A program made the position numbers and the translations under genes. A model generated the notes under the pieces. The model searched no databases. It was not told the origin of the DNA and saw only the letters and a program-made list of their open reading frames with translations. Shown one piece after another: positions 1 through 7,589 of a stretch of 64,000 nucleotides of DNA (position 1 is its first letter; the number at the start of each line of letters is the position of its first letter). The stretch is taken from positions 21,479-85,478 of the forward strand of contig JAZRVO010000028.1 in assembly GCA_045599185.1 (NCBI GenBank), read 5' to 3'. The DNA comes from UBA1240 sp045599185 (lineage in GTDB: Bacteria; Spirochaetota; Spirochaetia; Treponematales; Treponemataceae).

Positions 1-291
1 TACCAGCATTTTGTGGTGGCTTCTTACCGGGCAATTGAACTGCGTACAACTCTGGTACGGTCTACAAACGCGGGTTATTCGGTGGTGGTAGACCCGGCCG
101 GTAGAATTCTTGCAGACATGCCGCTTTTTGAAGAAGCCGTAAAGTGCGTTAACGTGCCGGTTTTTGAACATTGCGAAACTTTTTATGCCAGATACGGCGA
201 CTGGCTTTGCTGGCTTTTGCTGGTACTTGCACTTGCATCTTTTGCAGCAATGATTGCAAAAACAAAAAACAAAGGCCTGAATATTTTCTAG
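1..291 (+). CDS. lnt: Apolipoprotein N-acyltransferase, C-terminal fragment
   Basis: The window opens inside this gene, so only about 96 C-terminal residues are visible. They contain an ELRTTLVRSTNAGYS stretch followed by VVDPAGRI, typical of the end of the nitrilase-fold catalytic domain of Lnt, and then a final hydrophobic helix (around WLCWLLLVLALASFAAMI) that anchors the C-terminus. Lnt adds the third acyl chain to the N-terminal Cys of lipoproteins on the periplasmic face of the inner membrane. Catalytic Glu, Lys and Cys lie upstream of the window and cannot be checked. The stop is a TAG, and a dispersed repeat begins about 10 bp after it. Family assignment is fairly secure from the conserved tail. 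Confidence 0.8.
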   Translation, partial: YQHFVVASYRAIELRTTLVRSTNAGYSVVVDPAGRILADMPLFEEAVKCVNVPVFEHCETFYARYGDWLCWLLLVLALASFAAMIAKTKNKGLNIF

Positions 292-298
292 TCAGGCT

Positions 299-347
299 GT
301 GTCATTCCGGGCGACAAACTGTCATTCCGAACTTGTTTCGGAATCCG
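299..347. repeat. Dispersed intergenic repeat (GTCATTCCGAAC family), copy A
   Basis: Contains a partial GTCATTCCGG unit and then a full GTCATTCCGAACTTG/TTTCGGAATC hairpin unit. The same hairpin recurs at about 4845-4865 (inverted), 7470-7497, 10660-10690 and 36919-36945. Confidence 0.75.
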
Positions 348-463
348 TGTTTTTGCTGCTTGCTATGTTTCTAACTATTGCTTGGCGTATGCAAAAACTA
401 CGCCCATTTTTGTGCAAGGGCTGCATAAAAAAACTGAATATTTTTAACGGAAAGGAAAATTAT

Positions 464-1021
464 ATGATTGATGAAAACAGCAGGAAAAAAAATAATTCAA
501 TTGCGGTTTTGGGCGCGTGCCTTTTAATTTGCATAAGCGGCGTTTTTTGCGTAAAGGCAAAGCCGGTTGATTTTACCCTTCAGAACATGCTTGTTATTTT
601 AACTGCCGCAAGTTTGGGCGGCGCGCAGGCTGCCGGGGCGGCCGGTTTGTTTTTAACCGCCGGTGCACTTGGCCTGCCGGTTTTTGCCGGTGGCGGCAGG
701 GGGCTTGCCTATTTAACCCAAACATTCAGCGGTTCATTTGTTTTGGGCTATTTTATAGCCGCCCTTGTGGTTGGTTTTTACACCGGCACGCCCAAAAAAA
801 GCGAACCCATTCCCGTTAAAAAACTGATTATTGGCTGCGTGCTTGGTTACATACTGGTTTACGTACCGCCGGTTGCTTCGCTTTTTAACGGCGGCATAAA
901 AAACTTTGCAGAATTTGCCCCGTTTTTGCCCACCTACCTTATTGTGGACTTGATTAAATGCGCCGTTACCGTGCCGCTGGCGCTTGTACTGCGCAAAAAA
1001 TTTGCAACGGAAGAAGAATAG
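464..1021 (+). CDS. bioY: BioY biotin transporter, substrate-binding S component
   Basis: The 185-residue product has about six hydrophobic helices and the BioY hallmarks: an N-terminal FTLQNMLVILTAASLGG segment (usually written QVxxVxLAGxxLG) and Gly-rich loops such as AGALGLPVFAGGGRGLAYL. BioY is the membrane S component of the biotin ECF transporter; it can act alone or with EcfA/EcfT. The start at 464 is chosen because AAAGGA lies about 8 bp upstream; an upstream in-frame extension would run through the repeat. No BirA site or biotin genes are visible nearby. No terminator is evident after the stop at 1021. Confidence 0.9.
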   Translation: MIDENSRKKNNSIAVLGACLLICISGVFCVKAKPVDFTLQNMLVILTAASLGGAQAAGAAGLFLTAGALGLPVFAGGGRGLAYLTQTFSGSFVLGYFIAALVVGFYTGTPKKSEPIPVKKLIIGCVLGYILVYVPPVASLFNGGIKNFAEFAPFLPTYLIVDLIKCAVTVPLALVLRKKFATEEE

Positions 1022-1189
1022 TTCTAAAGTTTATAAATCATTCGTTTTGCAGGGTGCAGGCAATTTTTATGCGCCCTGCAAAACAGCCGAACGCAAACAA
1101 ACAGAAAAGACAAAAGTCAAGCGGTAGCATTTGTATAGGGTTTTACCGGGTCTTAAAGTTAAAATTTGTTTAAAACTTAAAATTTCACA

Positions 1190-1219
1190 TTGACACTATA
1201 TCTAGTGGTCGTTTAATAT
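1190..1219 (+). promoter_or_regulatory. Candidate promoter of the nrdR-nrdD operon
   Basis: TTGACA at 1190-1195 is followed after 17-18 bp by TTAATAT (1213-1219). An NrdR-box-like palindrome (1193-1208) overlaps the -35 and the spacer, the expected geometry for repression. Confidence 0.55.
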
Positions 1220-1251
1220 CTGTTCATATTTAAGTACACTACATACAGCAA
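1193..1251 (+). promoter_or_regulatory. Two NrdR-box-like sites upstream of nrdR
   Basis: Site 1 (1193-1208, ACACTATATCTAGTGG) matches the known NrdR box (ACACWATATATWGTGT) well. Site 2 (1236-1251, ACACTACATACAGCAA) matches mainly in its left half. Their starts are 43 bp apart, about four helical turns; classical NrdR box pairs are 31-32 bp apart. A 43-bp spacing also occurs in the nrdD downstream region (3972 to 4015), suggesting it is used here. Confidence 0.6.
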
Positions 1252-1397
1252 AAACGCATCTGCATTTTGTGCATAAATTGTGGATAATTCTGTTGAAAAC
1301 AGCTTTAAAGCTTTGCTAATTCAACATTTAGCAATTAGCAAAAAAACACTTGAAAATTTTTAACTGCCACCCAAAAACGGCAGTTTTGGGAGATTTT

Positions 1398-1859
1398 ATG
1401 CGCTGCCCTTTTTGCGGCAATCTGGATGACAAAGTTCTGGAATCGCGCTCAATGGCAAACGGCGAATCAATTCGCCGCCGGCGCGAATGTACAAGCTGCG
1501 GCTACCGTTTTACAAGCTATGAACACATTGAAGAAAAGCAGTTTATGGTAGTAAAGCGAGACGGCCGCCGGCAGATTTTTGACCGTGCCAAGCTTACAAA
1601 AGGCATTGAGCGCGCCCTTGAAAAGCGGCCGCTTACGCCGGAAATGATAGAAAACCTTGTTGCGGAAATTGAAGAAATGGCGGTAATGAAAGGCAGAACC
1701 ACCCGGGAAATATCAACGGCCGATTTAGGTGACCTGGTACTGGAAAAGCTTTTTACCGTTGACAAGGTTGCATATATCCGTTTTGCCTCGGTTTACAGGC
1801 ATTTTGAAAATATAGAAGAATTCATGACCGAAATACAGAAATTAGGAGAAAAGGGATGA
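1398..1859 (+). CDS. nrdR: NrdR, transcriptional repressor of ribonucleotide reductase genes
   Basis: The 153-residue protein is the usual NrdR length. It has an N-terminal zinc ribbon (Cys3, Cys6, Cys31, Cys34) with the family signature MRCPFC and RRRECTSCGYRFTSYE, followed by an ATP-cone domain from about residue 49 (VVKRDGRRQIFDR). NrdR senses ATP/dATP through the cone and binds pairs of NrdR boxes upstream of RNR genes. The start at 1398 gives the canonical N-terminus and has GGGAGA 5 bp before it; a longer reading from 1350 would add a non-conserved leader. It overlaps nrdD by ATGA, so the two are translationally coupled and NrdR very likely autoregulates with its target through the boxes at 1193-1251. 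Confidence 0.95.
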   Translation: MRCPFCGNLDDKVLESRSMANGESIRRRRECTSCGYRFTSYEHIEEKQFMVVKRDGRRQIFDRAKLTKGIERALEKRPLTPEMIENLVAEIEEMAVMKGRTTREISTADLGDLVLEKLFTVDKVAYIRFASVYRHFENIEEFMTEIQKLGEKG

Positions 1860-3961
1860 GCGAACAGATTTTTCCAGAATGGCGGAGTTTTTTAGGAACG
1901 AACGATAATGCAAGCGTTATCAAGAATGTCGTGAAACGTTCCGGCGAAATTGAAAAATACAATCCGGCAAAAATTACGGCTGCAATCAACAAAGCAATTG
2001 AAGCCGTAGAAAAAGTTGGCGACATGAACCGCGCCCAGACCCTTACAGACATTGTAGAAGAAAAACTTAAGGAAATGATGGCAGCCCGCCACGAACATTC
2101 AATTCCTGCAATTGAAGAAATTCAGGACATTGTAGAAACCGTTCTGGTAGAAAGCGGTTCCGTTGCAATTGCAAAGGCATACATTTTATACCGCGCCCGC
2201 CACGAAGCCATCCGCGATACAAAAAGACTGGTTATTGACATTAACAAAACAATGGACGGCTATTTAAGCCAGTCGGACTGGCGCGTAAACGAAAACGCAA
2301 ACGTAAACTTTTCGCTTGGCGGCCTTATCCTGCACAATTCGGGAACAATTACAGCAAACTACTGGCTTAAAAACATTTACTCGCCGGAAATTGCTGAAGC
2401 CCACCAGAACGCCGCCTTTCACATTCACGACCTTTCCATGTTTTCTGGCTACTGCGCAGGCTGGTCTTTGCGCCAGCTTATTCAGGAAGGGCTTGGCGGC
2501 GTTACGGACAAAATTACTTCAACCCCGGCAACGCACCTTTCAACTTTGGTAAACCAGATTGTAAACTTTCTGGGCATTATGCAGAACGAATGGGCAGGCG
2601 CACAGGCTTTCAGTTCTTTCGACACTTACCTTGCACCGTTCATTAAAAAAGACAACCTTACGGATAAAGAAGTACGCCAGTGCATTCAGAGCTTTATTTA
2701 CGGCGTAAACACGCCAAGCCGCTGGGGCAGCCAGGCACCGTTTACAAACATTACACTGGACTGGACATGCCCGGACGACCTTAAGAACAAGCCTGCAATT
2801 GTAGGCGGCAAAGCAATGGATTTTACCTACGGCGACTGTCAGAAAGAAATGGATACAATCAACAAGGCATTCATTCAGCTTATGACCGAAGGCGACGCCG
2901 CCGGCCGTGGTTTTGCATATCCTATTCCAACATACAACATTACCAAGGAATTCAACTGGGACAGCGAAAACGCAAAACTTCTGTTTCAGATGACCGCCCA
3001 GTACGGTACGCCTAACTTTCAGAACTTTGTCAATTCTGACCTTAACCCCAGCGACGTGCGTTCTATGTGCTGCCGCCTTCAGCTGGACAAGCGCGAACTG
3101 CGCCGTCGCGGCGGCGGTTTGTTTGGTGCAGACGAATTTACAGGTTCGCTGGGTGTTGTAACAATTAACATGCCGCAGATTGGCTACCTTGCAAAAACAA
3201 CTGAACAGTTTTATGCACGCCTTGACCATTTGATGGATCTGGCAAAGGAAAGTTTGTGTACCAAGCGCAAGGTTATTCAGCACCTGTACGACAACGGACT
3301 TTTCCCTTATACGCGCCGTTACTTAAAAACACTGACCAACCACTTTAACACAATTGGCCTTTGCGGCATGAACGAATGCTGCATGAACTTTTTGGGCGTA
3401 GACATTGTAGACCCTAAAGGCCACAAATTTGCCTGCGAAGTTTTGCAGCACATGCGCGAACGAATGCAGGATTATCAGGAACAGACCGGCGATTTGTTCA
3501 ACCTTGAAGCAACGCCAGCCGAAAGCACTTCGTACCGCCTTGCAAAGCACGACAAGGAACAGTTCCCTGACATCATTACCAGCGGAACAAGTGATCCGTT
3601 CTATACAAACTCAAGCCAGCTGCCTGTGGACTACACCAGCGACGTATTTGAAGCACTGGATCATCAGGAAGCATTGCAGACCAAGTACACCGGCGGAACA
3701 ATGTTCCACGTGTTTATGGGCGAAGCATTGAAGGACTGGAAAACATGCAGTAACCTTGTAAAAAGCATTTCAAGCAATTACCGCATTCCGTTCTTTACTG
3801 TGTCGCCAACTTATTCAATCTGCCCGGTTCACGGCTACTTAAGCGGCGAACACTTTGACTGCCCTATCTGCAAGGCAGAAAACCAGCGCAAACTGGAGAA
3901 AAAGCTTTTGCAGCTTGAAGAAGAACGCAAGGAAGCTGTTGCTGCCGGCGTAAACTGCTAA
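1856..3961 (+). CDS. nrdD: Anaerobic (class III) ribonucleoside-triphosphate reductase, large chain lacking its glycyl radical domain
   Basis: The 701-residue protein reduces NTPs to dNTPs in anaerobic cells. An ATP-cone regulatory domain (about residues 20-115) is followed by the NrdD ten-stranded barrel with family signatures such as FHIHDL, GGVTDKITSTPATHLSTLVNQIVNF and a Cys-rich finger-loop segment IGLCGMNECCMNF that probably holds the thiyl-radical Cys. The C-terminus reaches the metal-binding element SICPVHGY...HFDCPIC near residues 660-680, then ends in a charged helix rather than continuing into the RVVGYYR glycyl radical loop. That loop and its surroundings occur in the next gene (4132-4689). 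The enzyme can therefore be active only with that partner. It overlaps nrdR by ATGA. No frameshift is needed to explain the stop. Confidence 0.93.
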   Translation: MSEQIFPEWRSFLGTNDNASVIKNVVKRSGEIEKYNPAKITAAINKAIEAVEKVGDMNRAQTLTDIVEEKLKEMMAARHEHSIPAIEEIQDIVETVLVESGSVAIAKAYILYRARHEAIRDTKRLVIDINKTMDGYLSQSDWRVNENANVNFSLGGLILHNSGTITANYWLKNIYSPEIAEAHQNAAFHIHDLSMFSGYCAGWSLRQLIQEGLGGVTDKITSTPATHLSTLVNQIVNFLGIMQNEWAGAQAFSSFDTYLAPFIKKDNLTDKEVRQCIQSFIYGVNTPSRWGSQAPFTNITLDWTCPDDLKNKPAIVGGKAMDFTYGDCQKEMDTINKAFIQLMTEGDAAGRGFAYPIPTYNITKEFNWDSENAKLLFQMTAQYGTPNFQNFVNSDLNPSDVRSMCCRLQLDKRELRRRGGGLFGADEFTGSLGVVTINMPQIGYLAKTTEQFYARLDHLMDLAKESLCTKRKVIQHLYDNGLFPYTRRYLKTLTNHFNTIGLCGMNECCMNFLGVDIVDPKGHKFACEVLQHMRERMQDYQEQTGDLFNLEATPAESTSYRLAKHDKEQFPDIITSGTSDPFYTNSSQLPVDYTSDVFEALDHQEALQTKYTGGTMFHVFMGEALKDWKTCSNLVKSISSNYRIPFFTVSPTYSICPVHGYLSGEHFDCPICKAENQRKLEKKLLQLEEERKEAVAAGVNC

Positions 3962-3971
3962 AAACCGGCAT

Positions 3972-4061
3972 ACCGCAAATATAGTGCAAAAATGCAAAAA
4001 ACGCTTGTAAAAAAACACTATATATGCGGTATTATAAAACAAGATACACTACATGCAGTGT
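3972..4061 (+). promoter_or_regulatory. NrdR-box-like operators between nrdD and the glycyl-radical gene
   Basis: Three NrdR-like sites are visible. 3972-3987 is a near reverse complement of the second site. 4015-4030 reads ACACTATATATGCGGT. 4046-4061 reads ACACTACATGCAGTGT, a strong near-palindrome. The last two start 31 bp apart, the classical NrdR spacing. A possible promoter TTGTAA (4005-4010) and TATTAT (4030-4035, 19-bp spacer) is overlapped by the boxes. Sites 1 and 2 also form an inverted repeat of about 19 bp that could fold in RNA. Confidence 0.7.
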
Positions 4062-4131
4062 TTTTGCTTTTAACAGAAAACATTACTGAATTCCATATAA
4101 AAAAGGCCTGATGCCTGCAAGGAGAAAAGAA

Positions 4132-4689
4132 ATGTCTACACCAAGAACCCTGAAAGAAATTGATGCAGAAATTGCTCAGACAAAAAAAGAAATTGAAACC
4201 GTAAGAGGAAGCGAAACAGAAGTTTACGCACGCATCGTAGGCTATTACCGTTCGGTACGCAACTGGAACAAAGGCAAGCGCAACGAATACGACCAGCGCA
4301 AGATGTTTGTATACGACAGCGAAAGCACTGATGACACGGCCGTAATAGCTGAAAACATGACCGTAAACTGTGCCCAGCCTGCCTGCGAAGAAACTTCCTG
4401 CTGTGAAAGCGAACAGCCGGTGCTTAACAAACAGGCCGTACGCTACGAACTTTTCATCCGCCAGACATGTCCTAACTGTCCGCCGGTAAAAGAATACATG
4501 GCACGCATTACAATTCCGGGCGATGCTTTTGACGTAGATTCTGAAGCAGGTTTTGCAAAAGCACAGGAACTGGGCATTATGGCAGCACCAACAGTTGTTG
4601 TTTACAACGCTTACGATGCAGAAATTGGCCGCGCCCACAATGTGCAGGAACTTGAATCGATTTTTGAAGCAGAAGCAGCACTTTGCTAA
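4132..4689 (+). CDS. Separate NrdD glycyl radical domain fused to a CPNC thioredoxin/glutaredoxin-like domain
   Basis: The 185-residue product begins with a charged helix (residues 6-26). It continues with the element that normally ends NrdD: TEVYARIVGYYRSVRNWNKG, with the predicted radical-bearing Gly37 in RIVGYYR, and then the RNEYDQRKMF tail (to about residue 59). A Cys-containing acidic linker (60-100) leads to a thioredoxin-fold domain with a CPNC redox pair (Cys113, Cys116) and a cis-Pro segment APTVVV (Pro153). In glutaredoxin-dependent NrdD enzymes a protein of this kind reduces the active-site disulfide; here radical domain and reductant are one polypeptide. AAGGAG 6 bp before ATG 4132 sets the start. 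The gene has its own NrdR operators, so it may be expressed separately from nrdD. The radical-domain call is strong; the working model is inference. Confidence 0.88.
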   Translation: MSTPRTLKEIDAEIAQTKKEIETVRGSETEVYARIVGYYRSVRNWNKGKRNEYDQRKMFVYDSESTDDTAVIAENMTVNCAQPACEETSCCESEQPVLNKQAVRYELFIRQTCPNCPPVKEYMARITIPGDAFDVDSEAGFAKAQELGIMAAPTVVVYNAYDAEIGRAHNVQELESIFEAEAALC

Positions 4690-4734
4690 AAGGCAGAATG
4701 CTTTATAATTTATAAAAGCAATTTGCACAATAAA

Positions 4735-4787
4735 GGCTAAGCTACGGCCGTTTATAGCGGTTTGCAGCTTAGCCAAATTTTTTTTTT
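4735..4787 (+). terminator. Rho-independent terminator after the glycyl-radical gene
   Basis: GGCTAAGCT (4735-4743) pairs with AGCTTAGCC (4766-4774), followed by AAA and a run of ten T residues. Confidence 0.85.
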
Positions 4788-4794
4788 ACTTTGG

Positions 4795-4865
4795 CATGCT
4801 GAACTTGATTTGTCAGACTTCGGCGGCTAAAGCACAGCATCTGCCACGGCAAGTTCGGAATGACA
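4795..4865. repeat. Dispersed intergenic repeat, copy B (inverted), running into the nrdG start region
   Basis: In reverse orientation relative to copies A and D: CATGCTGAACTTG, then TTCGGCGGCTAAAGCACAGCATCTGCC, then AAGTTCGGAATGACA. The last part contains an ATG at 4860 that is in frame with nrdG but belongs to the repeat. Confidence 0.75.
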
Positions 4866-4883
4866 TTTTTATTATTTACGAAA

Positions 4884-5627
4884 ATGAAAGACTTAAACCT
4901 TTTTGATACAAGCAGAAAAATCGGTTCGCTGGTAAAAACTTCTTTTGTTGATTACCCGGAACAAGTTGCCGCCGCCCTTTTTTTGCACGGCTGCAACCTG
5001 CGCTGCCCCTACTGCTACAACAGGGATTTGGTAACGGGCAAAACCGAAAGTTACGAAGCCGTAAGCCTAGATGAAGTTTTTGAGCACCTGAAAAAACGCA
5101 AGGCAGTTTTAAGCGGTTTTGTCATTTCCGGCGGAGAACCCTGCATTTTTCCTGCCCTGCCCGCCCTTATAGCAAAAGTGCACGCCATGGGTTATCTGGT
5201 AAAGCTAGACACAAACGGCACAATGCCGGAAGTTTTGGAACAGCTGTTTGCAGAAAAGGAATTTAGACCGGATTTCGTTGCAATGGACGTAAAAACCGGC
5301 GCAGAAAAATACGGCAGGTTTTTGCCCGCCGGCGTAACAGACAATTCAATTTGCGAAAAAATAAAGAAATCAATTGAAATAATAAGCAGAATGCCTGCAA
5401 GCAGCCGGGAATTCAGAACGGTTTTAGTTCCGGGGCTTGTAGACAGGGCTGAAATAGAAAAAATAGCAGCCCTTTTGCCGGAAGACGCAAGCTGGAAATT
5501 TGCCGGTTTTGCAAGCGGCGGCTGCCTAGACCCAAACTTTGACAGCATAGCGCCTTTTGGCACCGCAGAAACCGCCGAACTGGTAGAATACGCCCAAAAA
5601 CATATACCGGCCGCAGAATTAAGATAA
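4884..5627 (+). CDS. nrdG: Anaerobic RNR activating radical-SAM enzyme
   Basis: The 247-residue protein is a radical S-adenosylmethionine activase that would install the glycyl radical on the class III RNR. The [4Fe-4S] motif is C37NLRC41PYC44, in the family setting TSFVDYPEQVAAALFLHGCNLRCPYC cut here as LFLHGC/NLRCPYC; the SAM-binding SGGEP lies at residues 82-86. It is longer than E. coli NrdG (about 154 residues) and belongs to the longer class annotated as anaerobic RNR activating protein. ATG 4884 is preferred over ATG 4860, which lies in a dispersed repeat; neither has a convincing Shine-Dalgarno. It lies after a terminator and a repeat, so it probably has its own promoter. Its substrate here should be the separate protein at 4132-4689. 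Confidence 0.88.
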   Translation: MKDLNLFDTSRKIGSLVKTSFVDYPEQVAAALFLHGCNLRCPYCYNRDLVTGKTESYEAVSLDEVFEHLKKRKAVLSGFVISGGEPCIFPALPALIAKVHAMGYLVKLDTNGTMPEVLEQLFAEKEFRPDFVAMDVKTGAEKYGRFLPAGVTDNSICEKIKKSIEIISRMPASSREFRTVLVPGLVDRAEIEKIAALLPEDASWKFAGFASGGCLDPNFDSIAPFGTAETAELVEYAQKHIPAAELR

Positions 5628-5635
5628 AAATTAAC

Positions 5636-5815
5636 AGGCCGAATGTCGAGTTTATATGAAATGTTTAAAAACAGCCTTTCGACAGTCACTGCCAAGAAAA
5701 AAGACTTGTGCATGCGCATGGTGTATTTTTTTTCGTGTCCGTGCCTGTCTGCAGCTGTTTTTAGCACATTTATATGGATGTCTTTTGGACTTTTATAGAA
5801 AATTCGAAATTTAAC
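5636..5815 (+). repeat. 175-bp intergenic repeat, copy 1
   Basis: Begins AGGCCGAATGT just after the nrdG stop and ends near GAAAATTCG. It matches, at roughly 85-90 percent by eye, the reverse complement of 48671-48844, which also starts immediately after a gene end. The core contains TTTCGACAGTC..CTGCCA and GACTTGTGCATGCGCA. Both copies have the same orientation relative to the preceding gene. Confidence 0.75.
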
Positions 5816-5885
5816 CTAATAAATAAAAAAAATTCATTTACGAAAAGCAAAATCTCGCTAAGTAAATGCGCAAACATTTACGACT

Positions 5886-5932
5886 CATGCTGAACTTGTT
5901 AGCCTTCGGCGGCTAAAGCACAGAATCTGCCA
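5886..5932. repeat. Dispersed intergenic repeat, copy C (partial, inverted)
   Basis: CATGCTGAACTTGTTAGCC, then TTCGGCGGCTAAAGCACAGAATCTGCC, matching the second half of copy B. The TTAGCC..GGCTAA arms form a small hairpin. Confidence 0.7.
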
Positions 5933-5950
5933 TGTATAGGAAACAAAAAG

Positions 5951-5991
5951 AACCTTGGCCGTGACTTTTGGGGCGTAGCCAAGGTTTTTTT
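5951..5991. terminator. Bidirectional terminator between nrdG and the convergent hypothetical
   Basis: AACCTTGGC (5951-5959) pairs with GCCAAGGTT (5978-5986) and is followed by a T run on the plus strand; a T-rich tail is also present in the minus direction. Confidence 0.75.
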
Positions 5992-6008
5992 ACGAATAGT
6001 TTAAGAAA

Positions 6009-7070
6009 TTATTTTGCAAACAGGGCTTTTGCCAATTCTTCAATATACAAATCAATTGAAGGATACTGGTCGCGGTTTTCTTCGTAAACTGACAATGCAT
6101 CATATACGCGGTCAATATTTTTAAAGCCGTTGTTTTTTGCATTCTTCAGCATATTATATTTGAACGGACCTTCTGCAGAACCTTCTTTGTATACTTTGGC
6201 TTTTACAGCATTTTCAATATTTGCAGAAACGATACCCCACCACCAAACATTTGAATACCACTGCGGTGCATAGTCAATTTTCTTCTGCTTTTTGGCAAGT
6301 TCTTCAATAACTACAGCACAGTCTTCTACACTGCTGCCCAATTTCATGCTTATGAAACTAGAAAGTACGTTTCCAAGCATACATTCTACTTCTACATTGC
6401 CTGTATAGTAGTTGTATGGAATTGTAAGTGAATGGAAAACAGTTCCATTTTCTGTAGAAACTCTGCCATAGCAGCCGTTATTGTTGAAGTAGCTTGCAAA
6501 AACAGCATATTTTGCATTATCAGCACCGCCCATGTAAGCATCCATAGTTCTAAAATCGTAATCAAAATCTCTGTCTGAATTAAAGAATTCAACTACTTCG
6601 CCAATTTCTTCCTTGTATTTCTTAAGGAATTCGCCAGCATTTGTGTCATTGTAGAATTTTTCAAGTTCAACAATAAAATCACTTAAATCTTTCTTTGAAG
6701 AAAAAACGCCAAATACTCTATCACTTGGAACGCTTTTTACATCATCAAAAAAGCTGTATGCCATAAAAGCGCATGGAACTGAGTAGTGAGCAGAGCGGCT
6801 CTGTTTGTCTACAAACTTATCAAGTGTTTTAAGGAAAGCGTGTTTTTTATATGATGCAAAATAAGTTTTTGCTTCATTCCATGCAGATGCATTTTTGTTT
6901 ACATTTGCAAAATTGTATTTCAGTGCGGTTGCAATGAAATATGTGTCGATATAATCGCTGGTGCAAAGCATTGCTTTTTCGCCTTCGTAAACAACGTTGC
7001 ATTTTTCCTGTGCTGATGCTGCGGCAATGGCAAGCACGCAGAACCAAAGTGTGAGTAAAAGTTTTTTCAT
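6009..7070 (-). CDS. Secreted hypothetical protein
   Basis: The 353-residue product has a signal peptide (MKKLLLTLWFCVLAIAAASA, cleavage near residue 20) and no further membrane segment, so it is probably periplasmic or exported. I do not firmly recognise the family. The part around FIVELEKFYNDTNAGEFLKKY loosely recalls DUF4932, a zincin-like family, but the HExxH metal motif expected there is absent; the corresponding stretch reads ECMLGNVLSSF. If the relation is real this would be a catalytically dead member. The start is supported by GGAGATAAAGT before the ATG. It stands alone, convergent with nrdG, with a shared terminator. Confidence 0.8.
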   Translation of the reverse strand: MKKLLLTLWFCVLAIAAASAQEKCNVVYEGEKAMLCTSDYIDTYFIATALKYNFANVNKNASAWNEAKTYFASYKKHAFLKTLDKFVDKQSRSAHYSVPCAFMAYSFFDDVKSVPSDRVFGVFSSKKDLSDFIVELEKFYNDTNAGEFLKKYKEEIGEVVEFFNSDRDFDYDFRTMDAYMGGADNAKYAVFASYFNNNGCYGRVSTENGTVFHSLTIPYNYYTGNVEVECMLGNVLSSFISMKLGSSVEDCAVVIEELAKKQKKIDYAPQWYSNVWWWGIVSANIENAVKAKVYKEGSAEGPFKYNMLKNAKNNGFKNIDRVYDALSVYEENRDQYPSIDLYIEELAKALFAK

Positions 7071-7589
7071 ACTTTATCTCCTAAAATAGTTAATGTTTTT
7101 TTATTAGTTTTGCCTTTCCGTTCCTTTTTTTTTCAACCAGAAAAAAACAGAGAAGCGGCAAAACCTAACGAAAAATAACTTTAAAGCATTTTTTAATTCT
7201 TGTATTGAGTAATTTACGCACAAAAATTTTGTGCGTTAACGCACGGTTTTGCATTTTTAGCCCAAATTTGCCCAAAATCAGGGCTTTTTTGCCTGCAAAA
7301 GGCATTTTCTTGCAAAAAGCATTCAGCCATTTTTTGCCCTAATCCGGGCAGGCAAAGCCCCCTCGCTTTTGCTGACTGTTTTGCCGCTAACTGCTGCTTG
7401 GTGCATGCAAAAGCCCGTAGTTTTGCAGTTGGTAAAACTACGTCAAATATTGTGTAAGTTGGCTGGTGCTTGCCATTTCGAACCTGTTTCGGAATCAATG
7501 GCAGATGCTGTGCTTTAGCCGCTAAAGGCTAACAAGATGTCATGACAAAATGTGTGGCAGGAACTGTTTATTGAACGGGCGTTTAAGGC
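7071..7589. other. Long gene-free intergenic region
   Basis: About 520 bp between the secreted hypothetical and tRNA-Met. It holds the upstream region of the minus-strand gene (AT-rich, to about 7200), a stretch of Cys/Gln-rich pseudo-coding sequence that I reject as a gene, and dispersed repeat copy D. Confidence 0.6.
7364..7546 (+). repeat. Dispersed intergenic repeat, copy D (long composite form)
   Basis: A composite: CTCGCTTTTGCTG..CTAACTGCTGCTT, then AGTTTTGC..AAACTACGTCAA..TGTGTAAGTTGGCTGGTG, then the CATTTCGAACCTGTTTCGGAATC hairpin, then GCAGATGCTGTGCTTTAGCC..GGCTAACAAG and GTCATGAC. The same modules in the same order occur at 36744-36960, and part of them at 10642-10710 and in 40134-40720. 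Confidence 0.75.

Noticed and set aside
2540..3283. 247-codon minus-strand reading frame
   Set aside because: Entirely antisense to nrdD, Cys-rich with no family resemblance; a shadow of a GC-rich third position pattern.
3962..4131. A frameshift or small intron as the explanation for the nrdD split
   Set aside because: The gap has stops in all frames, its own operators and ribosome site, is too short for a self-splicing intron, and both sides end or begin in new helical sequence rather than continuing the family alignment.
4018..4776. 252-codon minus-strand reading frame
   Set aside because: Antisense to the glycyl-radical gene and its operators; no ribosome site and improbable composition.
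4860..4883. ATG 4860 as the nrdG start
   Set aside because: It lies in the AAGTTCGGAATGACA end of a dispersed repeat and adds a non-conserved leader; ATG 4884 gives a normal N-terminus.
6009..7070. Assigning a zinc protease function
   Set aside because: A faint DUF4932-like segment is present but no HExxH motif, so no catalytic function is claimed.
7214..7498. 94-codon minus-strand reading frame
   Set aside because: Covers dispersed repeat copy D, starts inside it and has no ribosome site.
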